Positions 1 to 7,713 are shown, numbered from the stretch's first letter. The stretch: 36,338 nt of DNA from an uncultured Eubacteriales bacterium (GCA_902778995.1 CACYZW010000017.1:1-36338); one strand, 5' to 3'. Notes: generated from the letters alone by a model not told the origin. Translations and numbers: made by a program.

Positions 1-1
1 T

Positions 2-121
2 GACTTGATACTCAGCGCCGATTGGGCCACCGCCTTCCAGAAAGAGGCGGTATCCTTCGGCAAGGTTGATGCTTCCTTCATCATCCGCAAGTCCCTCGGT
101 GTCCTGCGCTCTGTTGTCTGA
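2..121 (+). CDS. C-terminal end of an unidentified protein (partial)
   Basis: The reading frame is open from base 2 and closes with TGA at 119-121, giving the last 39 residues of a protein that begins before the window. The tail is mixed hydrophobic and basic (ends SLGVLRSVV). No motif allows a family assignment, and no start can be seen. It is called only because the frame is open from the window edge and a promoter for the next gene follows it directly. Confidence 0.4.
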   Translation, partial: DLILSADWATAFQKEAVSFGKVDASFIIRKSLGVLRSVV

Positions 122-161
122 TCCCCAGAACAACTTGACACGGTCTTTCTGTGCATATGCG

Positions 162-190
162 TTGCAAGCGGCTTATAATTGCGGTATAAT
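162..190 (+). promoter_or_regulatory. Promoter of the binding-protein gene
   Basis: TTGCAA (162-167), a 17-base spacer and a perfect TATAAT (185-190) lie 30 bases before the start codon at 220. An AAAAGGG ribosome binding site is at 204-210. A TTGACA at 135-140 has no good -10 at the right distance and is less likely. Confidence 0.6.
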
Positions 191-219
191 GATGTCATAT
201 TATAAAAGGGTGTGAAGCT

Positions 220-1701
220 ATGAAGCATTTGTTTCTGCATTGGCTGGCGCTGGCGCTGTGCCTGGCGCTGTTGGGGACGGGGGCGCTTTCGGAGGGCTCC
301 GCGCTGCCGGAGGGGGAGTATGCCCCCGACGGCTTTACCTTTTCCGGCGGCACCGGCAAGGTGACGATCAGCTGTCCGGGCATCGCGGTGGCGGGCGGCG
401 CGGTCACGGCCACGCTGGTGTTCTCCAGCCCGAACTATCCCAAATTGACCGTGGACGGCGTGGAGTACGCCGCGACCCACGAGGGGAAGACCTCGATATT
501 CACCGTCCCCGCCGTGGTGAACGCGGACATGACCGTCGTGGGCACGACCACCGCCATGTCCCAGCCCCACGACATCGAATACACGATTCACATCTGGGTG
601 GGGCAGACCCCGCCGGACGCGCCTTTGGAGGACGGTGAGGCCGCGTCCGGGGCTCAGCCCGCGCCCGTCGCCCTGGCGGATCGGGATCGGACGCTGCCGA
701 GTTTGACCTGGCAGTCGGAGCTGCCGCTGAAATACGCCCATGAGTTCGCCGTGGATTACTACGAGGGCGGCTACAAGCTGCTGACCATCGGCGACGGCAA
801 CCGCTATCTGGTCGTGCCCGAGGGCGGCGACATTCCCGAGGGGCTGGACAGCGGCATCGGCATCATCCGTCAGCCGCTGAAAAACGTCTACCTGGCGGCC
901 ACGGCGGCGATGGCGCTGTTCGACGCGGTGGACGGCCTGGACGCCATCACGCTGTCGGGCACCCAGGCCGACGGCTGGTACATTGAAGACGCCGCCGCCG
1001 CCATGGCGCGGGGAGACATGCTCTACGCGGGCAAGTACAGCGCGCCGGACTATGAGCTGCTGACGGGCATGGGCTGTCCGCTGGCCATCGAATCCACGAT
1101 GATACTGCACACCCCCAAGGTGCAGGAGATGCTGGAGCAGCTGGGCGTCACCGTGTTCATCGAGCATTCCAGCTATGAGAGCCACCCGCTGGGCCGCACC
1201 GAATGGGTGAAGCTGTATGCCGCCATGCTGAACCGGGAGGCGCAGGCCGAGGCGTTCTTCGACGGCCAGGCGAAGGTGATCGACGATCTGAAGGATTTCC
1301 CCAACACCGAAAAGACGGTGGCCTTCTTCTATGTCTCCAGCGATGGCAGCGTGGTGGTGCGCGGCGCTTCGGACTATGTGGCGGGCATGATCGAGCTGGC
1401 CGGGGGGCGCTATGTCTTCTCCGACGCCGCCGCCCTGGACAATCCCCGGGCCGCCGTCGCCATCAGCATGGAGGATTTCTACGCCGCCGCCGTGGACGCC
1501 GATTACCTGATCTACAACGCCGAGCTGCTTGGCAAGAGCGCGCTCTTCGCCGATTTCAGGGCCGTGAAGGAAGGCAATGTGTGGAGCACCGACAAGTATC
1601 TCTACCAGGCCACCGACATCGTGGGCGAGCTGATCACCGACATCAACCGCATGCTCACCGGGCAGGACGGCGACATGACGTTTATCCACAGGCTGGATTA
1701 G
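220..1701 (+). CDS. Secreted ABC-type substrate-binding protein (iron-siderophore/cobalamin class) with N-terminal beta-domain
   Basis: 493 residues. A signal peptide (about 1-25, hydrophobic core then GALS-EG) lacks a convincing lipobox: Cys14 sits in the core without the usual small residue before it. Residues about 27-128 form a beta-rich domain of unknown role, and 130-160 is an Ala/Pro linker. Residues about 175-493 look like a class III periplasmic binding protein (PF01497, FepB/BtuF type): an early segment with IIRQPLKNVYLAATAAMAL, a central CPLAIEST segment, and a C-terminal VAFFYVSSDG...DYVAGMIELAGG lobe typical of these proteins. The family delivers ferric siderophore, haem or cobalamin to a BtuCD-like importer. 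No permease or ATPase of that class lies in the window, so it is either an orphan or served from elsewhere. The start is set by the ribosome binding site 9 bases upstream. Confidence 0.75.
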   Translation: MKHLFLHWLALALCLALLGTGALSEGSALPEGEYAPDGFTFSGGTGKVTISCPGIAVAGGAVTATLVFSSPNYPKLTVDGVEYAATHEGKTSIFTVPAVVNADMTVVGTTTAMSQPHDIEYTIHIWVGQTPPDAPLEDGEAASGAQPAPVALADRDRTLPSLTWQSELPLKYAHEFAVDYYEGGYKLLTIGDGNRYLVVPEGGDIPEGLDSGIGIIRQPLKNVYLAATAAMALFDAVDGLDAITLSGTQADGWYIEDAAAAMARGDMLYAGKYSAPDYELLTGMGCPLAIESTMILHTPKVQEMLEQLGVTVFIEHSSYESHPLGRTEWVKLYAAMLNREAQAEAFFDGQAKVIDDLKDFPNTEKTVAFFYVSSDGSVVVRGASDYVAGMIELAGGRYVFSDAAALDNPRAAVAISMEDFYAAAVDADYLIYNAELLGKSALFADFRAVKEGNVWSTDKYLYQATDIVGELITDINRMLTGQDGDMTFIHRLD

Positions 1702-1717
1702 GGCGACAGACAACAAA

Positions 1718-1774
1718 GGCGTGCGTTCCAATCGGCTTCCCGCAAGGCGGGACCGCCAAAATGAAACGCACGCC
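1718..1774. repeat. Nested inverted repeat after the binding-protein gene
   Basis: A 10-base outer arm (1718-1727, GGCGTGCGTT) pairs perfectly with 1765-1774. Inside it, TCCCGC-AAG-GCGGGA forms a 6-bp hairpin (1738-1752). It begins 16 bases after the stop codon. There is no T-run, so it may be a structured 3' end rather than a classical terminator. The 13-mer GCGTTCCAATCGG at 1723-1735 recurs at 17961-17973. Confidence 0.45.
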
Positions 1775-1813
1775 CAAGCGTTACGACGCGGCGACGCATG
1801 TGATGACGCAGTT

Positions 1814-1862
1814 ATTCGCGCCGGTTTCCCGGGACAGGGTCCATTGGGGAACCGGCGCGAAT
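1814..1862 (-). terminator. Strong stem-loop at the 3' end of the LRR gene
   Basis: A 17-bp stem (1814-1830 with 1846-1862, a single G-T wobble) has a 15-base loop. It lies 10 bases beyond the stop of the minus-strand gene. No T-tract follows on either strand, so factor-independent termination is not certain. It sits between two convergent genes and may serve both. Confidence 0.5.
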
Positions 1863-1872
1863 GTCAGCGGCT

Positions 1873-3792
1873 TCAATAGTTCTTGCAGCGGATGTCGTTG
1901 TCCTTGCAATACTGCTCCGCATAGGAACCGGCCTTCACGAGGACGGTCAGATTGGGGCAATCCAGGAAAGGATCGTTCCTGATATCCTCGAGACTGGCGG
2001 GAAGCTTCACGGTTTTCAGCTTGGTACAGCCCTCGAAGGCCGATCCACCCAGGACTGTGACACCCTCCGGAACGGTGATGCTGGTCAGACTGGTGCAGTT
2101 CATGAAAGCACCCCAATTGATTTTCTTGACGCTCTTGGGAATGGTCACGGTCTTCAAACTGGTGCAGCCGCTGAACAGCTCATCGATGATATCAGTGAGC
2201 TTGCTGGGAAGGGTGACGCTGGTCAGGCTGGTGCAGCCGCTGAAGGCGGCCCAATCAATTTTCTTGACGCTATTGGGAATGGTCACGGTCTTCAGACTGG
2301 TGCAGCCGCTGAAGGCGCTCCAACCAATTTCCTTGACGCTCTTGGGGATGGTCACGGTCTTCAAACTGGCGCAGTAGTAGAACAGCTCATTGCTGATATC
2401 AGTGAGCTTGCCGGGAAGGGTGACGTCGGTCAGGCCGGTGCAGCCAGTGAACACGCCCCGTTCGACCTTGGTGGCGCTGCCGAGGAACTTTGCGCTCTTC
2501 AGAGCGGAGCATTGCTCAAAAGCGTATCGGTCAACCAGGGTAACGCTCTTGGGGATGGTGACATTCTTCAGGCCGGTACAGTTCGAGAACGCCTGCCATC
2601 CGATGGTTTTGACCTTGCCGGGAATGCTGATGCCGGTCAGGCTGGGGCAGTCGTAGAACGCCTTATAATCGATCAGGGTCAGACTGTCGGGCAGGCTGAC
2701 CTTTTGCAGGCCGGTGCATCCGTAAAACGTTCCGGTGAGAAGCTTGGTGACCTTCGCGGGGATGGTTATGCGCTTCAGGCTGGTGCATCCGCGGAATGCG
2801 TACTGGCCGATCTTGGCAAGGCTGTCGGGCAGGTCTGCGCTCGTCAGATTGACACAGCCGGAAAACGCGCCGTAGGGGGCCGCGTCGCTGGGATAGTCGC
2901 CGTCTTCGATGTGAATCACCGTATTGGGAATGACGACGCTCTTCAGGTCGACACAGTTCATAAACGCGCGGGCGCCGATGGTCTTGACGTTTTTGCCGGC
3001 CTTGTCCTTTGCGGGGATTATGACGTCGCCGCCGGTGCCGAGATACTGCACCAGCACGCCGTTTTCGATCACAAATTCATCCGGGTTGCTCACCGTCACA
3101 ACGCACTGCGCCTCGTTTTTATTGTAGGTGCGCACGGTAATGGTCGCCTTGCCGGTGCCGACGGCTGTGACGACGCCGCTGTCGCTCACTGTGGCGACCT
3201 TCTTGTCGCTGCTCTTCCATGTAAGCCTGGACGCGGTCTTTTTCGGCAGCGTCGCCTTCAGGTTCAGCGTCTTGCCCATATTCAGGGCGGCCGTCTCCTT
3301 GTTCAGCTTCACCCATTTGGGGGCGGCCAAAACCTTGACCTTCCAGCTGGCGACCTCCGTCCCGCCCCTTGTGCAGGTGATCGTGGTGCCGCCCTTCTTC
3401 TTCGCGGTGACGACGCCCTTTTTATTCACGGTCGCCACGGTGGGGTACTTGGATTTAAAGGTCAGGTTGCTGCCAAGCTCCGAGGTATCGAGGGCGTACT
3501 TCTCATCGACGCCCAGCGTCACGGTGGCGCTGTCGTTCGTCGCGACCGATTCTGCGGGCGAGTTGTCCGAGTTCGCAAGGTCAAGGGCGATGGCCTCATG
3601 GGACAGGCTGTCCGGGATCGTCAGTTCCAGTTCTCCATCGAGGATGACGTTGGAATCTGCATTCAACCCTTTATCGAGGTCGATGACGGAATCAGCATCC
3701 AATACATTTTTCTCGGCGATACCGGTCAATGACACCAGCATCGCCACCGTCAGCATCGCTGCCGCGATCTGCTTCCAAAGCGTGCGCTTCAT
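1873..3792 (-). CDS. BspA-like surface protein with two Ig-like domains and leucine-rich repeats
   Basis: 639 residues from the ATG at 3790-3792, chosen because GGGAGGT lies just upstream; the frame is open further but the earlier part overlaps the promoter. Residues 1-26 are a signal peptide (ending near TGIA). Residues about 88-155 and 158-236 are two bacterial Ig-like Big_2 domains (YPTVATVNKKGVVTA and KKVATVSDSGVVTAVGTG are the diagnostic strands). From about 245 to 620 runs a series of 23-residue LRR_5/BspA repeats of the form AFSGCTSLKTVTIPNSVKKI. The end (CKDNDIRCKNY) shows no LPXTG or other wall anchor, so release or a non-covalent attachment is likely. BspA-type proteins usually bind host or microbial surface ligands. 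The gene has its own promoter (3838-3867) and a strong stem-loop downstream. The coding DNA is itself repetitive, which suggests repeat number may vary. Confidence 0.88.
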   Translation of the reverse strand: MKRTLWKQIAAAMLTVAMLVSLTGIAEKNVLDADSVIDLDKGLNADSNVILDGELELTIPDSLSHEAIALDLANSDNSPAESVATNDSATVTLGVDEKYALDTSELGSNLTFKSKYPTVATVNKKGVVTAKKKGGTTITCTRGGTEVASWKVKVLAAPKWVKLNKETAALNMGKTLNLKATLPKKTASRLTWKSSDKKVATVSDSGVVTAVGTGKATITVRTYNKNEAQCVVTVSNPDEFVIENGVLVQYLGTGGDVIIPAKDKAGKNVKTIGARAFMNCVDLKSVVIPNTVIHIEDGDYPSDAAPYGAFSGCVNLTSADLPDSLAKIGQYAFRGCTSLKRITIPAKVTKLLTGTFYGCTGLQKVSLPDSLTLIDYKAFYDCPSLTGISIPGKVKTIGWQAFSNCTGLKNVTIPKSVTLVDRYAFEQCSALKSAKFLGSATKVERGVFTGCTGLTDVTLPGKLTDISNELFYYCASLKTVTIPKSVKEIGWSAFSGCTSLKTVTIPNSVKKIDWAAFSGCTSLTSVTLPSKLTDIIDELFSGCTSLKTVTIPKSVKKINWGAFMNCTSLTSITVPEGVTVLGGSAFEGCTKLKTVKLPASLEDIRNDPFLDCPNLTVLVKAGSYAEQYCKDNDIRCKNY

Positions 3793-3837
3793 GTGAATAC
3801 CTCCCTGTCCTGTAGATATGGAAAAGCGGTCATGTGC

Positions 3838-3867
3838 ATTATAGTATGCAGCAGAGTGCTTTGTCAA
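3838..3867 (-). promoter_or_regulatory. Promoter of the LRR gene
   Basis: Read on the minus strand: TTGACA (3867-3862), an 18-base spacer, TATAAT (3843-3838), 46 bases before the chosen ATG. This position supports the internal ATG at 3792 over the longer open frame. Confidence 0.7.
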
Positions 3868-3927
3868 GCGTTCTGTTAACAGATGATAAAGTATGATTGA
3901 TTTCTTCAAACTTTTCAAAATGTTTCC

Positions 3928-3956
3928 TTGCCCTGCGGCGTGGTTTGATGTATAAT
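3928..3956 (+). promoter_or_regulatory. Promoter of the rpsF-ssb-rpsR operon
   Basis: TTGCCC (3928-3933), a 17-base spacer and TATAAT (3951-3956). Transcription would start near 3962 and leave a leader of about 57 bases before rpsF. Confidence 0.65.
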
Positions 3957-3974
3957 ATCCTTTAGCGCATCCTT

Positions 3975-3996
3975 GCCACGGTTAACCGGCCGTGGC
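3975..3996 (+). promoter_or_regulatory. rpsF leader hairpin, possible S6:S18 autoregulatory site
   Basis: GCCACGG (3975-3981) pairs perfectly with CCGTGGC (3990-3996) around a loop that contains ACCGG. Many bacteria have an rpsF leader motif in which the S6:S18 complex recognises a CCG trinucleotide in a hairpin that mimics its 16S rRNA site. Position and the exposed CCG fit this idea. The match to the published consensus was judged by eye only. Confidence 0.4.
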
Positions 3997-4018
3997 CGAA
4001 GTCCATAAGGAGGTGAAA

Positions 4019-4216
4019 ATGAATATGAACCAGTATGAAGTCATGTACGTGATCGACGCCGCGTTGGAGGACAGCGCCCGCGCCGAGCTGATCAACCGTT
4101 TTTCCGATTTGGTGGTGAAGAATGGCGGTGAAGTGGATCGCGTGGACGAGTGGGGCAAGCGCCGCCTGGCCTACGCCATCCAGTACAAGACCGAGGGCTA
4201 CTATGTGCTGATGTAG
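4019..4216 (+). CDS. rpsF: 30S ribosomal protein S6, prematurely ended
   Basis: The N-terminal two thirds of S6 are clear: NQYEVMYVIDAALED, then GGEVDRVDEWGKRRLAYAI and EGYYVLM. ATG 4019 has AAGGAGG 5 bases upstream; ATG 4025 is an alternative start. The frame stops with TAG at 4214-4216 after 65 residues, while the family is usually 95 or more. The expected next segment (roughly 25-30 residues holding the last strand and helix) is missing. Coding-looking sequence resumes in another frame at 4213-4395. S6 binds S18 on the platform of the small subunit, and S18 is encoded in the same operon. The break is either a real deletion with frameshift or an assembly error; the sequence alone cannot decide. 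Confidence 0.85.
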   Translation: MNMNQYEVMYVIDAALEDSARAELINRFSDLVVKNGGEVDRVDEWGKRRLAYAIQYKTEGYYVLM

Positions 4217-4395
4217 AGCTGCCCGCCAAGCGTGAGCCCCTGAAGCCCTACGCGCCCCGCGAGGCCGCGCCCGTCGCTGAAGCACCCGCCGCTGAAGCGC
4301 CTGTTGCCGAAGCGCCCGCCGCGCCCATCGAGGCTGTCGAAGCGCCCGCCGTTGAAGCGATCGACGATGAGAAGCCTGAGTCGGAGGCCGAATAA
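4213..4395 (+). pseudogene. rpsF: Displaced C-terminal tail of S6
   Basis: In the frame one base back from rpsF, residues VELPAKREPLKPYAPRE are followed by a low-complexity Ala/Pro/Glu tail (repeats of VAEAPAAEAP) and an acidic end, closing with TAA at 4393-4395. Acidic or Ala-rich tails after S6 are common in Clostridia, and the ssb gene follows after 27 bases as expected for the intact operon. There is no ribosome binding site for a separate start. It is therefore read as the rest of rpsF. Confidence 0.6.
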
Positions 4396-4422
4396 AGGCA
4401 TCCTGCAAAGGATGGTGTAAGT

Positions 4423-4851
4423 ATGAATAAAGTCATCCTGATCGGCAACCTTGCCAATGATCCCGAGCCCTTTACCACGCAATCCGGGGTGTCCCGTTCG
4501 ACGTTCCGCATTGCCGTGCAGCGCCGCTTTGCCAATGCGCAGGGTGTGCGTGAGGCCGATTTTCTGACCGTTGTCGCATGGCGCCAGACCGCCGACTTCT
4601 GCAACCGCTACCTCACAAAGGGACGCAGGGTTGCGGTGGAAGGCAGCATTCAGGTCCGTTCCTATGATGCGCAGGACGGCTCCAAGCGCTATGTGACCGA
4701 GATTATTGCCGATAATATAGAGGCCCTGGGAAGCCGCGACGAGGGCCAGGCCCGTCCCCGTGACAACGGCCCCACCCCGCCGCCAGCGCCGCCCGTCGGC
4801 CCCGCGCCGAACGACTTCACCGAGGTTGAGGACGACGAGCTGCCGTTTTGA
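4423..4851 (+). CDS. ssb: Single-stranded DNA-binding protein
   Basis: 142 residues, normal for SSB. The OB-fold (1-105) starts MNKVILIGNLANDPE and contains RRFANAQGVREADFLTVVAW and GRRVAVEGSIQVRSY. A Pro-rich linker (about 112-130) leads to the acidic tip DDELPF, which docks DNA-repair and replication partners. SSB coats single-stranded DNA in replication, recombination and repair. It sits between rpsF and rpsR, the standard order in Firmicutes, and its transcript would run into the palindromic repeats that begin four bases after its stop. Confidence 0.97.
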   Translation: MNKVILIGNLANDPEPFTTQSGVSRSTFRIAVQRRFANAQGVREADFLTVVAWRQTADFCNRYLTKGRRVAVEGSIQVRSYDAQDGSKRYVTEIIADNIEALGSRDEGQARPRDNGPTPPPAPPVGPAPNDFTEVEDDELPF

Positions 4852-4854
4852 TTC

Positions 4855-5055
4855 GGTTGTCGGCGTCCGCGCTGAAGCGGGCCGCCGACCCGCGCAACCG
4901 CGCTTCGCGCCGGTTCGCTAACCGTGACAGGTTGTCGGCGTCCGCGCTGAAACAGCGGGCCGCCGACCCGCGCAACCGCGCTCCGCGCCGGTTCGCTAAC
5001 CGTGACAGGTTGTCGGCGTCCGCGCTGAAGCGGGCCGCCGACCCGCGCCGATCCG
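4855..5055. repeat. Palindromic 75-78 bp tandem repeat between ssb and rpsR
   Basis: Units start at 4855, 4930 and 5008 (periods 75 and 78; the second carries three extra bases), and the third is cut short. Each full unit holds two hairpins: GTCGGCG-T-CCGC pairing with GCGGGCCGCCGAC, and AACCGCGC/GCGCCGGTT. A 74-codon frame starting at TTG 4848 runs through the repeats, but it only reflects the period being a multiple of three. No protein is called. The array could form a ladder of stem-loops in the mRNA between ssb and rpsR. Confidence 0.8.
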
Positions 5056-5175
5056 CCAATCTGGCTGAATGACAGCCTTCGTCAACCCGCCGCGCCTGTG
5101 GCGCAGCCACGGGCCGATTCTTCTTTGGGAGTGCGCCCGGCGCACGCCCTATAATCCGAAAAGGAGGAACGCAAC

Positions 5176-5430
5176 ATGTCTGAGGATAGAGGCGAACGCA
5201 TTCGCCGCCCCCGCGGCCGCAAGCCGCGCAGGAAGGTGTGTGCATTCTGCGTGGATAAGATCCAGCACATCGATTACAAGGATGTGGCCAGGCTCCGCCG
5301 CTTCACCAGCGAGCGCGGCAAGATTTTGCCCCGCCGCATGACCGGCACCTGCGCAAAGCACCAGCGTCAGCTTTCCACGGCCATCAAGCGCGCTCGCACG
5401 ATCGCCCTGATGCCCTATGTGTCTGACTGA
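5176..5430 (+). CDS. rpsR: 30S ribosomal protein S18 (zinc-binding form)
   Basis: 84 residues, full length. The basic N-terminal tail ([11 protein letters not shown]) precedes the S18 core: Cys22 and Cys25 (KVCAFC), [27 protein letters not shown] (Cys59) and AKHQRQL (His62). The C-x2-C plus C-x2-H set marks the zinc-binding version of the protein. S18 pairs with S6 on the small-subunit platform. AAAAGGAGG lies upstream (about 5159-5167) with good spacing. The operon ends at the terminator 14 bases after the stop. Confidence 0.97.
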   Translation: MSEDRGERIRRPRGRKPRRKVCAFCVDKIQHIDYKDVARLRRFTSERGKILPRRMTGTCAKHQRQLSTAIKRARTIALMPYVSD

Positions 5431-5443
5431 TTGAAGCCCATCG

Positions 5444-5471
5444 GCACCGCGCTTCGGCGCGGTGCTTTTAA
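5444..5471 (+). terminator. Rho-independent terminator of the rpsF-ssb-rpsR operon
   Basis: GCACCGCGC (5444-5452), a TTCG tetraloop and GCGCGGTGC (5457-5465) form a perfect 9-bp stem followed by TTTTAATT. Confidence 0.93.
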
Positions 5472-5484
5472 TTACCCTTTTAAC

Positions 5485-5513
5485 TTTACAAAAGGCTTTC
5501 TTCATGTCATAAT
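5485..5513 (+). promoter_or_regulatory. Promoter of the membrane HD-GYP gene
   Basis: TTTACA (5485-5490), a 17-base spacer and CATAAT (5508-5513), with TG one base before the -10 (extended -10). Confidence 0.65.
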
Positions 5514-5571
5514 AGCATCGAGTCAAATGGTTTAGAGCGTATTCGCTGCTTTGACCGATGGGAGGATGGGT

Positions 5572-7713
5572 GTGGAACCGAAGACAAAGGGTTCGGACAT
5601 GTCGAAGGGCAGTCGGGGGCTTCATCTGATCCTGCTGTGCGTCGTCGGACTGGCCGTCAATTTCCTGCTGGCCAGGCTGCCGATGGCGCTGAACCTGCCC
5701 CTGTATCTGGATAATGTGGGCAGCGCCCTGGCGGCGGCGCTGGGCGGCTACATTCCCGGCATCGTGGTGGGCTTTTTCACCAACCTGGTCAACAGCATCG
5801 GCGCGCCGGAAACCATCTATTACGGTTCGCTGACGGTGTTGATCGCCATCTGCTCGGCGTGGTTTGCGCAGCGGGGCTACTATGGCCGGCCCTCCAGGCT
5901 GCCGGTCGTGGTGGTCGTGTTCGCGCTGATTGGCGGCGGTTTGGGTTCGGTGCTGACCTGGACGCTGTACGGCTTTCAGTTTGGCAACAGCCTGTCCGCG
6001 CCGCTGGCCCGGCGGATACTGAACACCGGCGCGCTGAGCCCGTTTTGGTCACAGTTTGCGGCGGACATGGTGATCGACCTGGCGGACAAGGCCATCACCG
6101 TCGCCATCGTCGCGATTGCGCTGTACGTGATGCCGCAGTCGATCAAGGAGCGCTTCTACTTCGCCGGCTGGCAGCAAGTGCCGTTCACCCGGAAAAAGCT
6201 GGAAGCAGAGCGCAAGCGCGCCCGGCGGATGTCGTTGCGCTCGAAGATCGTATTCGTGGCGGCCGTGGCCATGGTGGTCGTCGCCGGTGTGGTGACCTGC
6301 ATCAGCTTCGTACACTTTAGAAACGCCGCCATCGACGAGCAGATCAACCTCGCCTACGGCGTGGCCAACGTGGCCGCCGAGGCCATCGACGGGGATCGCG
6401 TGGATGAATACATCGAAAAGGGCGAGGCCGCCGAGGGCTACGCGCGGGTGGACAAGCGCTTCTACGACCTGGTGAACAGCTCCGAAAATATAGAATACGT
6501 CTACGCCTACAGGATCCTGGAGGACGGCTGCCAGGTGGTATTCGACGCGGACACGCCGGACACGCCCGGCTCGGAGCCCGGTGAAATGGTGGAATTTGAC
6601 GAGGCTTTCAGGGACCAGCTGCCGACGCTGCTGGCCGGCGGGGACATCAAACCCATCACATCCAACGAAAAATACGGCTGGCTGCTGACGGTCTACAAGC
6701 CGGTGCGCGACAGCAAGGGCGTGTGCCAGTGCTATGTGGGTGTGGACATCAACATGAACCACATCGCCACCAACGGCTACCAGTTTGTGGCGCGGGTCAT
6801 TTCGCTGTTCTTCGGCTTCTTCCTGTTGATCCTCACCTGCTCGCTCTGGCTGGCCGAATACAACGTCATATTGCCCATCAACTCCATGGACGCCGCCACC
6901 GGAACCGCCGCCTACAACAGCGCGGAGGCCCGCGCCCTGTCGCTGAAGCGCATCCACGAGCTGGACATCCATACCGGCGACGAGATCGAGAACCTGTACC
7001 GCTCGGTGGTCAGGACCACCGAGGAAATGGTGGCGACCATTGAGAACGTGGAGCACCAGAACCAGGTCATCCACAGGCTGCAAAACGGCCTGATACTGGT
7101 GCTGGCCGATATGGTGGAAAGCCGGGACAAGTGCACCGGCGACCACGTGCGCAAGACGGCGGCCTATGTGGACATCATACTGCGCGAGCTGAAGCGGGAG
7201 GGCGTCTATCAGGACCAGCTGACGGAGGATTACATACGGGACGTGGTGAACTCCGCGCCGCTGCACGACGTTGGAAAGATTCACGTTCCGGACGCGATTC
7301 TCAACAAGCCCGGCAAGCTGACCGACGAGGAATATGAAATCATGAAGACCCACACCACCGCCGGGGCCGCGGTCATCGCCCGGGCCATCGACACGGTGTC
7401 CGAGGAACATTCCGGCTATTTGAAGGAGGCCATGAACCTGGCCCACTATCACCACGAAAAATGGAACGGCCAGGGCTATCCCTGCGGACTGGCGGGGGAG
7501 GAGATTCCGCTGTCGGCGCGTGTCATGGCGGTGGCCGACGTATTCGATGCGCTGGTCTCCAGGCGCAGCTACAAGGAGAGCTTCCCCTTTGAAAAGGCCG
7601 TCGACATCATCCGCGAGGGCTCGGGCAGCCACTTCGACCCGAAGGTGGTGAACGCCTTCCTCGCCGCCCAGGACGAGGTGCGCCGCGTGATGAATACCTA
7701 TATGGGGTCGTGA
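5572..7713 (+). CDS. Membrane HD-GYP domain protein (probable cyclic-di-GMP phosphodiesterase) with ECF-S-like sensor module
   Basis: 713 residues from GTG 5572, chosen because GGAGG (5561-5565) is 6 bases upstream. In-frame ATG 5566 overlaps that site too closely; TTG 5551 and ATG 5599 are other options. Residues about 10-180 form several membrane helices with LYLDNVGSALAAALGGYIPG and GFFTNLVNSI, resembling S-components of ECF transporters. A further helix (about 225-245) precedes an extracellular Cache-like domain (about 250-400), and another helix (about 405-430) leads to the cytoplasm. The C-terminal HD-GYP domain has His565-Asp566 (HDVGKIHVPDAILNKPG), YHHEKWNGQGYP (GYP at 635-637) and AVADVFDAL. 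HD-GYP enzymes hydrolyse cyclic di-GMP. The arrangement suggests that binding of a small molecule or a membrane signal controls the enzyme. It is a single-gene unit with its own promoter and stem-loop. Confidence 0.88.
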   Translation: MEPKTKGSDMSKGSRGLHLILLCVVGLAVNFLLARLPMALNLPLYLDNVGSALAAALGGYIPGIVVGFFTNLVNSIGAPETIYYGSLTVLIAICSAWFAQRGYYGRPSRLPVVVVVFALIGGGLGSVLTWTLYGFQFGNSLSAPLARRILNTGALSPFWSQFAADMVIDLADKAITVAIVAIALYVMPQSIKERFYFAGWQQVPFTRKKLEAERKRARRMSLRSKIVFVAAVAMVVVAGVVTCISFVHFRNAAIDEQINLAYGVANVAAEAIDGDRVDEYIEKGEAAEGYARVDKRFYDLVNSSENIEYVYAYRILEDGCQVVFDADTPDTPGSEPGEMVEFDEAFRDQLPTLLAGGDIKPITSNEKYGWLLTVYKPVRDSKGVCQCYVGVDINMNHIATNGYQFVARVISLFFGFFLLILTCSLWLAEYNVILPINSMDAATGTAAYNSAEARALSLKRIHELDIHTGDEIENLYRSVVRTTEEMVATIENVEHQNQVIHRLQNGLILVLADMVESRDKCTGDHVRKTAAYVDIILRELKREGVYQDQLTEDYIRDVVNSAPLHDVGKIHVPDAILNKPGKLTDEEYEIMKTHTTAGAAVIARAIDTVSEEHSGYLKEAMNLAHYHHEKWNGQGYPCGLAGEEIPLSARVMAVADVFDALVSRRSYKESFPFEKAVDIIREGSGSHFDPKVVNAFLAAQDEVRRVMNTYMGS

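Noticed and set aside
1861..3732. Long plus-strand frame of 623 codons opposite the LRR gene
   Set aside because: It arises because the 69-base repeats keep the antisense frame open; it has no ribosome binding site, and its residues are a mirrored repeat with no domain.
4848..5072. 74-codon frame overlapping the ssb stop by TTGA
   Set aside because: It consists only of the palindromic tandem repeat, starts at TTG with no binding site, and the antisense strand is equally open.
5131..5155. TATAAT before rpsR as a separate promoter
   Set aside because: There is no -35 at a workable distance and the start would fall inside the ribosome binding site; rpsR is better served by the operon promoter.
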